Assembly: GCA_041664945.1 (NCBI GenBank)
Contig: JBAYJY010000001.1
Span: 1 to 64,000 of the forward strand
Direction of reading: 5' to 3'
Length of the DNA stretch: 64,000 nt
Source: JBAYJY01 sp041664945
Lineage (GTDB): Bacteria; UBP15; UBA6099
The notes beneath the pieces were generated by a model. The model worked only from the letters and a program-made list of their open reading frames with translations, made no database searches and was not told where the DNA came from. This document shows, piece after piece, positions 50,066 to 59,987 of the stretch. Numbering within the stretch: the stretch's first letter is position 1; each line of letters starts with the position of its first letter. The position numbers and the translations under genes are program-made.

Positions 50066-51301
50066 TCAGTCGAAACCGATCATCGCGGAAATGATCGGAA
50101 AGTGGGTTTTCGTGTCGATTTCGCTGATCGAGATGTCGGACGGTTCGCCGCTGAGCCAGTTTGAGTTGAGCTGGTGAAATTTTTCGGACAGCGGATTTTG
50201 GAAAGAGTAATCGGATTCGATGTAATCGCCGTGCCTGAAGAGCGCATGGTCGGGATTGAATGGTTCGCCGATTTGGAGAGGGAAAGAGCCGTCCGGCCAG
50301 ACGTTCATGACAGGAGGCTGCCAGGCGTCCGGCTTGGCCGCAGGGCCGGCATTTTCGTTGATGCGATAGATGGCGAGGCCTGCCGACTTGATCAGCGGGT
50401 CGTACAGGCCGCCCGGCGCGCGGTTTTCGATGACATAGTATTCGGAGTCGCCGCCGATTGTGTAAACGTCGCCCGATGTTCGCGAGGGGAGAAGAAACAG
50501 CTTGCGGACAGGCCCGTCGATCTTGATTTCGCGCGCCCAGCCCGCGCGCAGGCGGCTGTAGCCGTCCAGCAACGGGATGCCGTTTTCGTCCGCCCGGATG
50601 CCTGAAAGAGACAGGCACACGCCGCCCTTCGAATCCGGCCCGGCGCCCATGTCGGCAAAACCCATCAGGCCCGCGAATCCACGCAATATATCGTAGTCCG
50701 ACGCGTCGATCCCGGCGATCAGCGTAGGCCCTGGCTTTACGTTCCCGAGCGTTGTTTCGCCGCCCTCGTCCGGAAAAATATTGAAACTGCCGCGCAAACC
50801 GTCCACGAGGACGATCATGCCGTCGGCGCGTCCGTCGGGAGTGTTCGTCTGGCCGCTGATATCGTACGCCGCCGGCTCGTAAACGCCTTGATCCGCCAGA
50901 GCGCGAAGCTTGTCGGCGATCAGCATGAACCACTTGTCCTTGTCAGCCGCGCCGCCGGCCGGAAATAGTTTGCCGTCGAGGCTCGCTACGAGCGGCGCAA
51001 TCCGCGCGTCGTAAACCGACAGCGAATTCTCGCTCCAGTAATTTCGAAAAGTATTCGCGGAGAGATCGTTGCCGAAGAGCGGCCTTTGCGCGGCCGATCG
51101 CGCGGCGGAATCGTTGTCTGAGAGAATCAGGACCGGAATCCGAACGTTGCCGAAGCGCGGGATTTTTGACGCTCCGACATTGTCCGGCGGCGAGAACATG
51201 TCCTGCGCCGCGCAAAAGGCAGGGCCGGAAACTGTCGAAAACAATAATAGCAGCAGCAAAACGGTTCCCGCTTTATATGTCACGTTAGCGATTGGATTCA
51301 C
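50066..51301 (-). CDS. Secreted M6-peptidase-like protein lacking the HExxH motif
   Basis: 411 residues from GTG 51301, with a signal peptide (about 1-31, cleavage near FCA-AQ). The layout resembles immune-inhibitor-A-type M6 proteins: VRIPVLILSDND, NTFRNYWSENS, GMIVLVDG, and late YYVIENRAPGGLYDPLIKSAGLAIYRIN. Where M6 has HExxHxxGxxD, this protein reads RGFAGLMGFAD, so both zinc histidines and the Glu are gone. It is probably a non-catalytic binding protein. It lies downstream of the PFK terminator. Confidence 0.7.
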   Translation of the reverse strand: MNPIANVTYKAGTVLLLLLLFSTVSGPAFCAAQDMFSPPDNVGASKIPRFGNVRIPVLILSDNDSAARSAAQRPLFGNDLSANTFRNYWSENSLSVYDARIAPLVASLDGKLFPAGGAADKDKWFMLIADKLRALADQGVYEPAAYDISGQTNTPDGRADGMIVLVDGLRGSFNIFPDEGGETTLGNVKPGPTLIAGIDASDYDILRGFAGLMGFADMGAGPDSKGGVCLSLSGIRADENGIPLLDGYSRLRAGWAREIKIDGPVRKLFLLPSRTSGDVYTIGGDSEYYVIENRAPGGLYDPLIKSAGLAIYRINENAGPAAKPDAWQPPVMNVWPDGSFPLQIGEPFNPDHALFRHGDYIESDYSFQNPLSEKFHQLNSNWLSGEPSDISISEIDTKTHFPIISAMIGFD

Positions 51302-51373
51302 GAAAGAATCCTTAATATTATTTTGCGTGGGGCGAAAATGGCCGGCCCCGGTTTCAGCCGAAAGAAATAAAGA

Positions 51374-51402
51374 GCGGGGGCGATCCAGTCGGCCGCCCCC
51401 GC
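51374..51402 (-). terminator. Terminator after the phosphofructokinase gene
   Basis: GCGGGGGCG (51374-51382) pairs with CGCCCCCGC (51394-51402). On the minus strand it is followed by TCTTTATTTCTTT. Confidence 0.75.
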
Positions 51403-51415
51403 AGTCCTATCAGGT

Positions 51416-52555
51416 TCAGTTCATTTTCATTCCGAGAGTTCGCCGTGTCGCGATGTAGCGTTCCTTGTCGTATTCCGTGTCGACATCAACGCGGTTCGTC
51501 ATAGTGATGCCGTTTTCGTCTTTGCGGATCGCGTCAAGGATCGGAATGCTGGTGATGACGTTATCTCTGAGGCAAACCATGAGGCCGTAAGCGCGCTGAG
51601 CGATAAGCTCTGCGGCCGCGAGGCCGAACGCGCGGCCCATGCGAACGTCTATCTGGCTCGGCTCTCCGCCGCGCTGCAGGTGGCTCAGCACCACGAAGCG
51701 CACTTCGGCGAAGCCGGCTTTCTTGATCTCTTTCGCGAGGTTTTCGCCAACGCCGCCAAGAAGCACGTGTCCGAATTCATCAAGTTCCTTCGACAGTACA
51801 ACGTCGTGCCGTCGAACCGGTTTCGCGCCTTCCGCGACCACGAGGATGTCGTACCGCGCCCCGCTGTGCTTGCGCGCTTCGAGCGTTTTGATGACCTTTT
51901 CCAACTCAAAATCGACTTCGGGGATGAGAATCATGCAGGCGCCGCCGGCTATCCCGCCCTGCAGCGCGAGGTGTCCTGCGTGCCGGCCCATCGTCTCGAC
52001 CACGAATATCCGGTTGTGCGACCCGGCTGTCGTCCGCAGGCGCCCGATCTCTTCCTTGATGACCTCGACTGCTGTTGCGAATCCGAGACTATAGTCCGTT
52101 CCTATCAGGTCTTTGTCGATCGTCTTCGGAATGCTTACGACATTGATGCCCTCTTTGGTCAGGCCCATCGAAACGCTCTGCGTATCCTCGCCGCCTATGG
52201 CAATGATCGCGTCGAGCTCAAGTTTCTTTATGTTTGTCAGCGTTTTCTTCAGCGATTCCTCGCTCTTGAACGGGTTTGTGCGCGACGAAAACAGGTTCGT
52301 GCCGCCGTGGCGGTCCCATGTCCGCACGATGCCTTCGTCCAGATGCATTATGTTGTCCGGGTCGTTTCCAGTCGCGTCCGGCGAAAAATTCTGTAGTCCG
52401 CCCCAGCCGTTTTTAATGCCGACGACCTCGAAATCCCGGTCGTATTGCTTTTGCAGATTCGGGTCCAGCAGACCCTTGGTCGCCCATTTGACCGCCGCGT
52501 TCAAGCCGGCGCAGTCGCCTCCGCCTGTCAGTATCCCCACTCGCTCTTTCTTCAT
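51416..52555 (-). CDS. pfkA: 6-phosphofructokinase, PPi-type signature
   Basis: 379 residues from ATG 52555, preceded by GAGAGGTGG; the open frame to 52648 is not used. Motifs include GILTGGGDCAGLNAA, AIGGEDTQSVS and the catalytic PKTIDKDLIGTDYS. ATP-dependent enzymes have Gly where this protein has Asp in GGED and Gly where it has Lys in PKTID; Asp plus Lys is the signature of pyrophosphate-dependent PFK, making the step reversible. METMGRHAGHLA and SHLQRGGEPS are also conserved. Confidence 0.93.
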   Translation of the reverse strand: MKKERVGILTGGGDCAGLNAAVKWATKGLLDPNLQKQYDRDFEVVGIKNGWGGLQNFSPDATGNDPDNIMHLDEGIVRTWDRHGGTNLFSSRTNPFKSEESLKKTLTNIKKLELDAIIAIGGEDTQSVSMGLTKEGINVVSIPKTIDKDLIGTDYSLGFATAVEVIKEEIGRLRTTAGSHNRIFVVETMGRHAGHLALQGGIAGGACMILIPEVDFELEKVIKTLEARKHSGARYDILVVAEGAKPVRRHDVVLSKELDEFGHVLLGGVGENLAKEIKKAGFAEVRFVVLSHLQRGGEPSQIDVRMGRAFGLAAAELIAQRAYGLMVCLRDNVITSIPILDAIRKDENGITMTNRVDVDTEYDKERYIATRRTLGMKMN

Positions 52556-52658
52556 TGCTTCCACCTCTCTTGACCTTATATTGTTTTCTTTCCATTTACT
52601 AAAAAAACGCAATCCGAAAAATATAGTACAGATTCCCGGCGCCCGCAAGAGCCGGTTT

Positions 52659-53885
52659 TCAGCCGCTTTGGGTGTAGTGGTCGGCGAGATATTCCGCCAG
52701 CGAGTATATCTGAAGCCCGGCGGTCGCCGCGCCTTTGAATGCCGAGACGCAGGCCGGGCATTCGGTGAGCAGCGTCTGCGCGCCGGACTCGCGCGCTTCA
52801 GCCAGCCGCCGCGCGGTTACTCCGTCCGCGACCTTCGCGTCCAGGATGAACGTGCCTTCCGCCGACCCGCAGCACAGTGCGTCGGTCCGATTGTGTTTCA
52901 ACTCGATCGGTTCCGTGCCGAGCCGCCGGATCAGTTCGCGCGGCGCTTCGAACACGCCGCCGCGCCGTCCGAGGAAGCACGGGTCGTGGTAGGCGAGCGG
53001 CGTCTCCGCCCTCCGGACCTTGAACGGGATGCCGGCCAGAAATTCGGTTATGTGAACGACTTCGAACGCCTCGCTATAGGGGGAATGCCGTTTCATTATC
53101 TCCATTACGTGCGGGTCCGAAACGATCACCTTCCGGGCTCCGGCCGCGCGGATGGCCTCGATGTTCGCCGCGACTCCGGCGTAATCGCCGAGCCCCGCCC
53201 CTGTTGCCTGATGGAGACAGCCGGCGCATCGTTCGTCTATCGTCGTGAAGTCGATCCCGAGCGCCCGCAGGAACTCCAAAACCTTACGAGTGGCTTTGGG
53301 CGTCAGCGATCTGCCGCCGCAGCCCGCGAAATATACGATATCCGCTTTTTCTTTCTTAAAGTCCTCGAACGTGTCCTCCGCCGGCCCGTAAACGGTTTCT
53401 CCGGCGGCGATGCGTTCGAGAGACGGCCCGTAAATCTTCATCAGTTTCGGGTCTTTGATCTCCATCGCCTTGCGGCGGACGAGCATAACAAGCGCCGGGA
53501 TGTCGATCCCGCGCGAGCAGGCGCGGGCGCATGCGCCGCATTGCGCGCAATTGTATATCGAGTCGCGGGTGGACCCGAATTCCGGATAGGAGCGCGACAG
53601 CGAAACTGCGATGCTGTCCGGCGCACGGTAGGAACCCGCGTCGGACGGCGGGTAAACCGGGCATACGCTTACGCACATCCCGCAGTTGATGCAGCGTTCG
53701 TAGCCGATGAGTTCATCCCGGTCCGCGGGTTTGAGCGGAACGAGCAGGTCTTCCGCGTAGTATTCGTTGAATTTGCGCATCTCGGAGCCCGGCGCCGGCC
53801 GCTTGAAGATGCGCCGGAACACGTGTATCCAAAAGTGGACGCCGAGGTTGCCTATCGCATATAACGCTTTTGAGTCCAGTCCCAT
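52659..53885 (-). CDS. glpC: Anaerobic glycerol-3-phosphate dehydrogenase subunit C-like Fe-S protein
   Basis: 408 residues. Two 4Fe-4S motifs (CINCGMCVSVCP and CAQCGACARACS) are followed by two CCG domains (YFAGCGGRSL with CAGCLHQ, and YHDPCFLGRRGG with ALCCGSAEG). This is the GlpC/HdrD-like module that passes electrons from GlpAB to the membrane quinone pool. It begins one base after glpB ends. Confidence 0.9.
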   Translation of the reverse strand: MGLDSKALYAIGNLGVHFWIHVFRRIFKRPAPGSEMRKFNEYYAEDLLVPLKPADRDELIGYERCINCGMCVSVCPVYPPSDAGSYRAPDSIAVSLSRSYPEFGSTRDSIYNCAQCGACARACSRGIDIPALVMLVRRKAMEIKDPKLMKIYGPSLERIAAGETVYGPAEDTFEDFKKEKADIVYFAGCGGRSLTPKATRKVLEFLRALGIDFTTIDERCAGCLHQATGAGLGDYAGVAANIEAIRAAGARKVIVSDPHVMEIMKRHSPYSEAFEVVHITEFLAGIPFKVRRAETPLAYHDPCFLGRRGGVFEAPRELIRRLGTEPIELKHNRTDALCCGSAEGTFILDAKVADGVTARRLAEARESGAQTLLTECPACVSAFKGAATAGLQIYSLAEYLADHYTQSG

Positions 53886-53886
53886 A

Positions 53887-55206
53887 TCAGCCTATGTAAT
53901 TTCCGGCGAGAGCGCCTGTTATGATCGAAACTCCGGCGCCGCAGCGGTCGAACATCGGGTCATAACCCCCTATGATCGAGCCGGCGCACATCAGGTTTTC
54001 AAATGCCGGGTTCCCTTCCTCGTCCAGCGGCCGGAGAGACGTGTCGATCCTGACTCCGCACGCGAACAATTGCTGCCTGTCTACTATTTTCTCTGTTAAG
54101 AGATCCATCATCACGGCGTTCCGAACCGGTTTGTCCTTCACGAACACCGGCAGGTCGAAAAGCGTTTCCTGAAGCTGGGCGCCGTGTTTGATGCCGCCGC
54201 CTATGAATTTGCCGCTCGCGAGGATCGCGCCGCGCGTTTGGAACTCTTGCTTCGCGCCGTACGGCAATTCGGCGGTTATTGAAGAGATCGCGCCTGACGA
54301 GGCTGTGAATCCTGCCGCGCGGCCGCTTACCGTTTCTACGCCCGCTTTGTCCAGCGCCGCCTGAAGCGCGCGCATCAGCCGGTCGCCCGGAACGGACGGC
54401 TGGACGGTCGCGATCTCGAACGCTTCCATGCCGAGCGCTTTGCTCAGAATCGCGAGGATGTCTCCAGCGCGTTCTATGCCCATGACCGCCGGCAGCGCCA
54501 GGTGCGTGTACTCGCCGCGCGGCAGGAATGAATTTATTTTTTCAGCGAGCTTTTCCGCATAACCCGGCTGGTCCAGCAGTCCGGCTATCTGGAAAGGCGT
54601 CATGTTTGAGAACCCGTCTGCGCCCTGAAGAGAGATTTCATAGCTTTCGACTTTGTCGAAGCCGCGCCCGAAGATTCTGATCGCGGCGGCGTCGGCTGAT
54701 TTCGCGACAAAAGCGGCGTTGAACTCGTTCAAGCCTTCGAAGCCGACGAAGGCGATGCGCATCGCGCCGGGCTCCCGGATGTCGCCCGCGGCGAGGCCGG
54801 GAAGGGCGAAGCGCGTTCGCTTCATTGTTCCGAGGTTGCCGATAAGCAGCAGATGGCGGTCCATTCCGCCTTCCGCCTGCTGCCCGCCGGCGGCCAGCGA
54901 GGCCATGAAGAAATGGATCGCGTCCTCGAATGACTCGCGCGCCGAAGCGCCGCCCAGCGCGCTGTACGGGTGGTATGGGTTGGCGATGGCCAGGGCCTTC
55001 AGGTTCGCCTCGAAGGAAGGATTGTCGGGTATTTCGGCGGCGCGGGGTTTAGCCGGGTCCGGGTCTATATCGAACATGCCAGTGGACATGCGTGTTGCGC
55101 CGGGCTTGTCGTTAATCAGCAAAACGCGTTCGAGCCGCCGCTTCGCCGAAAGGGCGGCCGCGCAGCCCGCGAGCCCGCCGCCGACCACTATTACATCATA
55201 CTCCAT
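53887..55206 (-). CDS. glpB: Anaerobic glycerol-3-phosphate dehydrogenase subunit B
   Basis: 439 residues, flavoprotein. N-terminal dinucleotide motif VIVVGGGLAGCAAALSAKRR; later GMFDIDPD, HPYSALGGASARESF, and C-terminal CGAGVSIITGALAG. Member of GlpB, which partners GlpA. It overlaps the glpA 3' end by 11 nt and abuts glpC. Confidence 0.92.
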   Translation of the reverse strand: MEYDVIVVGGGLAGCAAALSAKRRLERVLLINDKPGATRMSTGMFDIDPDPAKPRAAEIPDNPSFEANLKALAIANPYHPYSALGGASARESFEDAIHFFMASLAAGGQQAEGGMDRHLLLIGNLGTMKRTRFALPGLAAGDIREPGAMRIAFVGFEGLNEFNAAFVAKSADAAAIRIFGRGFDKVESYEISLQGADGFSNMTPFQIAGLLDQPGYAEKLAEKINSFLPRGEYTHLALPAVMGIERAGDILAILSKALGMEAFEIATVQPSVPGDRLMRALQAALDKAGVETVSGRAAGFTASSGAISSITAELPYGAKQEFQTRGAILASGKFIGGGIKHGAQLQETLFDLPVFVKDKPVRNAVMMDLLTEKIVDRQQLFACGVRIDTSLRPLDEEGNPAFENLMCAGSIIGGYDPMFDRCGAGVSIITGALAGNYIG

Positions 55207-56851
55207 AATCGCTCACGAATTCCCCGTAATTCCCGGCTGTGAAATAGATCGCCCGGTTGAGTTCCTCCTGAGCGATCTGTTCGCCGCGCAGGATCGGGAA
55301 TTTTCCTTTCCAGCGCTGCTGCATGAATTCAGCGGCCGACTGCCACGCCTGCTCGGGCGTCATGCCTGTCTCTTCGGCGAGGATCGCCGCCGCCTTGTAG
55401 TTGCAGCGCGCGCTCTGGCACGGGCCGGTCCCCATGCGCGTCCGCCGCCGGATGTCGTCGGGCGTCCGCGCCCACTCGTGTCTTATAACATATCTTATTT
55501 CTGCTTCCATCACCGGCTCGCAGCGGCAGACGAAGTTGGCCAGCCGCCGGTTGCTTTTTATCATTTCGAGTATCCGAACGCATCGCGACCCCTGCCGCGT
55601 GAAAAGCCGCCGCACCGCATAGGCGGGAACATTGTATTCGGCGGCGAGCGCGTCGAGGTCAGGGGCGGAGTCGCCGCCCGGCAACGGTTCCTTGTGCGTC
55701 CGGCAATCGGCGCATACGTTAAGCTTTTTGCATATCAGGTCGGTTGTTTCCTCGGCCATGATGCGGAATGTGGCGAGCTTGCCTCCGGCTACGCTGACGA
55801 AGCCGGGCACGCCGTCGCGCGTTTCATGGTCGAAAATCTCGTGTTCGCGCGTCAGCTTGTCCTCGATCTTGCGCCACTCGAAGAGCGTCGGCCGCACGCC
55901 GGTCATGACACGGATCATGCGGTGTTCGCGAATGGACGGGAACACGCGTTCGAGCGCCTGAAGCAGGTATTCGATCTCGTCGTGAGTCGCGGTCAGGTGA
56001 TCGAGATCGCCGTAGAAGTCGTCGTCCGTGCAGCCCATCATCGTCGAGTTTTCATAGGGCATGATAAGGACTTGGCGGCCGTCCACAGCTTCGGCGACCA
56101 CCGCGTAGTTTGTTATTCTGCGGTCGAAGAAAACGTTAATGCCCTTTCCGGGGCGCAGCTTCACTTCAACGCCGGCCATGTCGGCGACCTTCGACGTCCA
56201 CGGCCCGGCGGCGTTGACGATGAGCTTCGCCGACACGTTCTGCTCTACTCCGGTCAGAAGGTCCTTTAATAAAAGGCCGGTCACGGCGCCTGCGTCATTT
56301 TTCAGTATTTTCAGCGCCTTCGTGTGATTGCGGATGTCCGCGCCATGTTCGCTCGCGGAGACCGCGTTGCCCGCGCAGAGACGGAACGGGTTGATTCCGT
56401 ACTCGTCGATTGTTACCGCGCCGACGATGTTCTCCGAGAGGCCGGGCTCGATCTGTCTCGCTTCGGCGGGGCTCAGCCGCGTGTGTTTCTTGCTCTTCTT
56501 CAAATGCGCGAAATCGTCGTAACATTCCATGAATGTCTCGACGAGGTCTATCGGATAGGAGTCGCCTTTCATCACGGGCGTGATGAAAGGGATTCTGAAG
56601 AGCAGGTGCGGCGCGATCTGCTGAATGAAGCCGCTGTCCGTGCACGACATCTTTGTGGTTTTAACATCGTAGAGAAGATAGCGCAGGCCGCCGTGGATCA
56701 TGCCCATGCAGGCGCCCGTCGTACCGCCGGCGAAATCCTTTTTCTCGACCAGCATCGTTTTTAGTCCGCGCATCGCGCAGTCGCGCGCCACTCCCGAACC
56801 TACAACTCCGCCGCCGATAACCACTACGTCATACGTCGCAACTTCAGTCAT
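55196..56851 (-). CDS. glpA: Anaerobic glycerol-3-phosphate dehydrogenase subunit A
   Basis: 551 residues from ATG 56851 with GAGGG 4-5 nt upstream. Oxidises sn-glycerol-3-phosphate to dihydroxyacetone phosphate. FAD site VVVIGGGVVGSGVARDCAMRG, substrate region GGTTGACMGMIHGGLRYL, and a C-terminal BFD-type [2Fe-2S] domain with CRCEPV and GPCQSARCNYKAA. First gene of glpABC; no glycerol facilitator or kinase is adjacent. Confidence 0.94.
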   Translation of the reverse strand: MTEVATYDVVVIGGGVVGSGVARDCAMRGLKTMLVEKKDFAGGTTGACMGMIHGGLRYLLYDVKTTKMSCTDSGFIQQIAPHLLFRIPFITPVMKGDSYPIDLVETFMECYDDFAHLKKSKKHTRLSPAEARQIEPGLSENIVGAVTIDEYGINPFRLCAGNAVSASEHGADIRNHTKALKILKNDAGAVTGLLLKDLLTGVEQNVSAKLIVNAAGPWTSKVADMAGVEVKLRPGKGINVFFDRRITNYAVVAEAVDGRQVLIMPYENSTMMGCTDDDFYGDLDHLTATHDEIEYLLQALERVFPSIREHRMIRVMTGVRPTLFEWRKIEDKLTREHEIFDHETRDGVPGFVSVAGGKLATFRIMAEETTDLICKKLNVCADCRTHKEPLPGGDSAPDLDALAAEYNVPAYAVRRLFTRQGSRCVRILEMIKSNRRLANFVCRCEPVMEAEIRYVIRHEWARTPDDIRRRTRMGTGPCQSARCNYKAAAILAEETGMTPEQAWQSAAEFMQQRWKGKFPILRGEQIAQEELNRAIYFTAGNYGEFVSDYGV

Positions 56852-57039
56852 AATCCCTCGCCAGCCGCCATATTCTTTCACAGTATACTACCGCAGGCGC
56901 CAATTGCCAATGAATAAAGCATGCCCTTTGAAAAACGGCAGGCTCGGGATTAAACAAAAACCAGTCGGTTGCAGCGACACGCGGAAAGAATAAAGCGCTA
57001 TAATAGCCGCGTAAAACATTTACGATCGGAGTGTTTCGG

Positions 57040-59859
57040 ATGCCGGATGAAAAAAAGAAGATTCTTTTAATAGACACTTTCGGGTTGCTCTACCGTTTTT
57101 ATTATATTCTGCCGAAGATGAAGACGGCGGACGGCGCGCCGACAAGCGCGATTTACGGGCTGACCCGCGTGCTGATCAAGCTCGCGAACGAGATGAAGCC
57201 GGACTACATAGCCGTCGTGATGGAATCGAAATCGCAGACTTTCCGGCACAAGGAATTCGAGGCTTACAAGGCGCATCGCGACCGCATGCCGGACGACCTG
57301 CGCTCTCAGTTGCCTATTGTCGATGAACTGCTCGACGCCATCGGCATCGCCACCGCGCGTGTCGAAGGCTTCGAAGCGGACGATGTGATCGGCACGCTCG
57401 CGAAGCTTGGCTCCGAAAGCGGCCTTGATGTCGGCGTTATCACAGGCGACAAGGACCTGCTCCAGCTCGTGGACGACAACGTATGCGTCATGATGTCGAA
57501 AAAGGGCGTAACGGACATGGACTCCTACGACCGTGAGCGCGTCAAGGAGACGATGGGGGTTTATCCGGAAAATATACCGGATAAAAAGGGGCTCGAGGGC
57601 GATTCATCCGACAACATCCCCGGCGTGCCGGGAGTCGGCCCGAAGACCGCCGCGATTCTGCTCGAAAAGTACGTAACGATCGAGAAGCTTTACGAGTCGC
57701 TCGACGAGATTGACAAAAAGCCACTTCGCGAGAAGCTGGAAACGAATCGCGAGCTGGCGGCGCTGAGCAAGCGGCTGGCGACGATCGTGCGGGATGTGCC
57801 GATGGAGAGCGGCTTCGAGCGGTTCCGCCGCCCGGCTCTCGATCCGGCGGCTCTCGAACCGTTTCTAAAAAAATACGAATTCACAACCATATTAAAGGAA
57901 ATAAATAAGGCAATTAAAGCCGCAAGCCCGGTCGATGAGCCTGCCGGAACAGTCGGCGAGCAGCTCGAATCGAAATTCCGCGCGGTTTTCACCGAATCGG
58001 AAATAGTGAAGCTGTTGGACCGAGCGCGCGCCGCGAAACGGCTTTGCATCGACGTCGAGACCGAAGGACTGGACCCGTTTAATGACAGAATAGTGGGCTA
58101 CGCGCTGGCGGTCGATCCCGGCGACGCGATGTATGTTCCTGTTCGGCACCGGACAGGCGCCGCGGCTGAGCAGGGCGACATGTTTGGCCCGGCTACGGGA
58201 GAGAAAAGCGCCGCCGACGCCAAGGATGACGAAAAACAATTGCCGGCCGCGCGCGTGATGGAACTCCTGCGGCCCGTTCTCGATGACCCGGAGATCGGCA
58301 AGTGGGGGCACAATCTGAAGTTCGACCTGTTAATGCTGCGCAACGAAGGCGGGCCGGGCGCCGGCGCGCTTGTCGAAAACGTCGGCTACGACTCGATACT
58401 CGCCGCCTATCTCGCTGACCCGGAACTGCGCCGCTACGCGCTGAAACCATTGGCAGAGAACATGCTCGGCGCAAAGTTCCGCACGTATGAGGACATGGTC
58501 GGCAAGGGGAAAACGCAGAAGAAATTTTCGGAAGTGCCGATAGAAGACGCCATCGATTACGCGTGCGCGGATGTCGACGCGGTTCTGCGGATCGAAACGG
58601 CTCTGACGGAACGGCTTCGCGAGAACGGCCTCGAACGCGTGTTCTCCGAAATGGAAATCCCGCTCGTGCCCGTTCTCGCCGAAATGGAATGGAACGGCAT
58701 TGCCATAGATAAAAAGGTTCTCGCGAATCTTTCCGACCAGTTCACGTTGCGCGAGAACGCTATCCGTCAGGAAATTCGGCAACTGACCGGCAAGGAATTG
58801 AATCTTAATTCGCCAAAGCAGGTCGCGGAACTGCTGTTCGACACGCTGGGACTGCGCAAGGTGCGCAAGGACTCGACGGACATCGCGGCTCTCGAACAAC
58901 TCGCCGGCGACCATACGGCGGTTCCTTTGCTGATCGAGTACAGACATCTGAGCAAGTTGCGCGGGACGTATGTCGACGCGCTGCCGAAGCTGGAGAACAC
59001 GCGCACCGGGCGGATTCACACGACGTTCAACCAGACGCTGACCGCGACCGGGCGGCTGTCGTCGTCCGACCCGAATTTGCAGAACATACCTGTTCGTTCG
59101 GAAGAAGGCCGCGAAATACGACGCGCGTTCGTGCCCGGCGACTCCTCGAACATTCTGATCTCAGCGGACTACTCGCAGATCGAAATCAGGCTGCTCGCCG
59201 AGCTTTCAGAGGATCCGATTCTCATGGACACGTTCAATAAAGGCGAGGACGTCCATACGCGCACGGCGGCGGAGGTGTTCGGCGTTTCGCTGGACGAAGT
59301 TTCTAAAGATCAGCGCCGTTACGCGAAGACGATCAACTTCGGACTGATCTACGGAATGCGCGAATTCAGGCTGTCGCAGCAGCTCGGCATCTCGCGACAC
59401 GAGGCGGCCGATTTCATAGAAAAATATTTCGCGAGATATCCGAAGGTGCGAGAGTTCATAGAGACGACGAAAGCGCAGATTGTGAGCGATGGATACATCA
59501 CTACGATGTTCGGCCGCAAGCGGACGGTGGACGACGTGAAGTCGGCGAACAAAATGGAGCAGGAGGCGGGCCTGCGAGCGGCGTTCAACACGCGCCTGCA
59601 GGGGACGGCGGCGGATATCATGAAGATGGCTATGATCCGCGTGTATAAAAAAACACGCGCCGCCGAGCTGGACGCCAAACTGCTGTTGCAGGTGCATGAC
59701 GAACTTGTGTTCGAGGCGGCGAAGGATAAGGTTGCCGAGGTAGCGGCGATAGTGCGCGAGGCTATGGAGAGCGCGGGCGAGGGATGGGTGGATTTCAAGG
59801 TGAAGCTTGTCGCTGACGTGAAAGCCGGCCCGAACTGGCTGGATATGGAAGCGATCTGA
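57040..59859 (+). CDS. polA: DNA polymerase I
   Basis: 939 residues from ATG 57040, with GGAG 8 nt upstream; GTG 57031 is less likely. The 5'-3' exonuclease domain (1-about 290) has GDKDLLQLVDDNV and GDSSDNIPGVPGVGPKTA. The proofreading domain looks active: DVETEG, GHNLKFDLLML and YACADVDA. The polymerase domain has TGRLSSSDPNLQNIP, ADYSQIEIRLLAELS, RRYAKTINFGLIYG and LLQVHDELVFEA. A TATAAT at 56999-57004 may be its -10; a matching -35 was not found. Confidence 0.97.
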   Translation: MPDEKKKILLIDTFGLLYRFYYILPKMKTADGAPTSAIYGLTRVLIKLANEMKPDYIAVVMESKSQTFRHKEFEAYKAHRDRMPDDLRSQLPIVDELLDAIGIATARVEGFEADDVIGTLAKLGSESGLDVGVITGDKDLLQLVDDNVCVMMSKKGVTDMDSYDRERVKETMGVYPENIPDKKGLEGDSSDNIPGVPGVGPKTAAILLEKYVTIEKLYESLDEIDKKPLREKLETNRELAALSKRLATIVRDVPMESGFERFRRPALDPAALEPFLKKYEFTTILKEINKAIKAASPVDEPAGTVGEQLESKFRAVFTESEIVKLLDRARAAKRLCIDVETEGLDPFNDRIVGYALAVDPGDAMYVPVRHRTGAAAEQGDMFGPATGEKSAADAKDDEKQLPAARVMELLRPVLDDPEIGKWGHNLKFDLLMLRNEGGPGAGALVENVGYDSILAAYLADPELRRYALKPLAENMLGAKFRTYEDMVGKGKTQKKFSEVPIEDAIDYACADVDAVLRIETALTERLRENGLERVFSEMEIPLVPVLAEMEWNGIAIDKKVLANLSDQFTLRENAIRQEIRQLTGKELNLNSPKQVAELLFDTLGLRKVRKDSTDIAALEQLAGDHTAVPLLIEYRHLSKLRGTYVDALPKLENTRTGRIHTTFNQTLTATGRLSSSDPNLQNIPVRSEEGREIRRAFVPGDSSNILISADYSQIEIRLLAELSEDPILMDTFNKGEDVHTRTAAEVFGVSLDEVSKDQRRYAKTINFGLIYGMREFRLSQQLGISRHEAADFIEKYFARYPKVREFIETTKAQIVSDGYITTMFGRKRTVDDVKSANKMEQEAGLRAAFNTRLQGTAADIMKMAMIRVYKKTRAAELDAKLLLQVHDELVFEAAKDKVAEVAAIVREAMESAGEGWVDFKVKLVADVKAGPNWLDMEAI

Positions 59860-59987
59860 AAGGCAGTGGCGAGCGGTCAGGGAAAAAATGAATGGCGGCG
59901 CGGGAAATCGCGCGAAGTGTGAAAAAGTTTGAAAGGATTTTAAGGGAGACTTATTAAAGTTTTCCTTAAGACACAGGAAATATCCGT

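Noticed and set aside
52113..53864. 583-codon open frame on the plus strand
   Set aside because: Antisense to pfkA and glpC; Arg/Ala-rich composition is the shadow of high-GC coding sequence and no domain is visible.
54653..56269. 538-codon open frame on the plus strand
   Set aside because: Antisense to glpB and glpA, which have clear motifs; no recognisable protein features.
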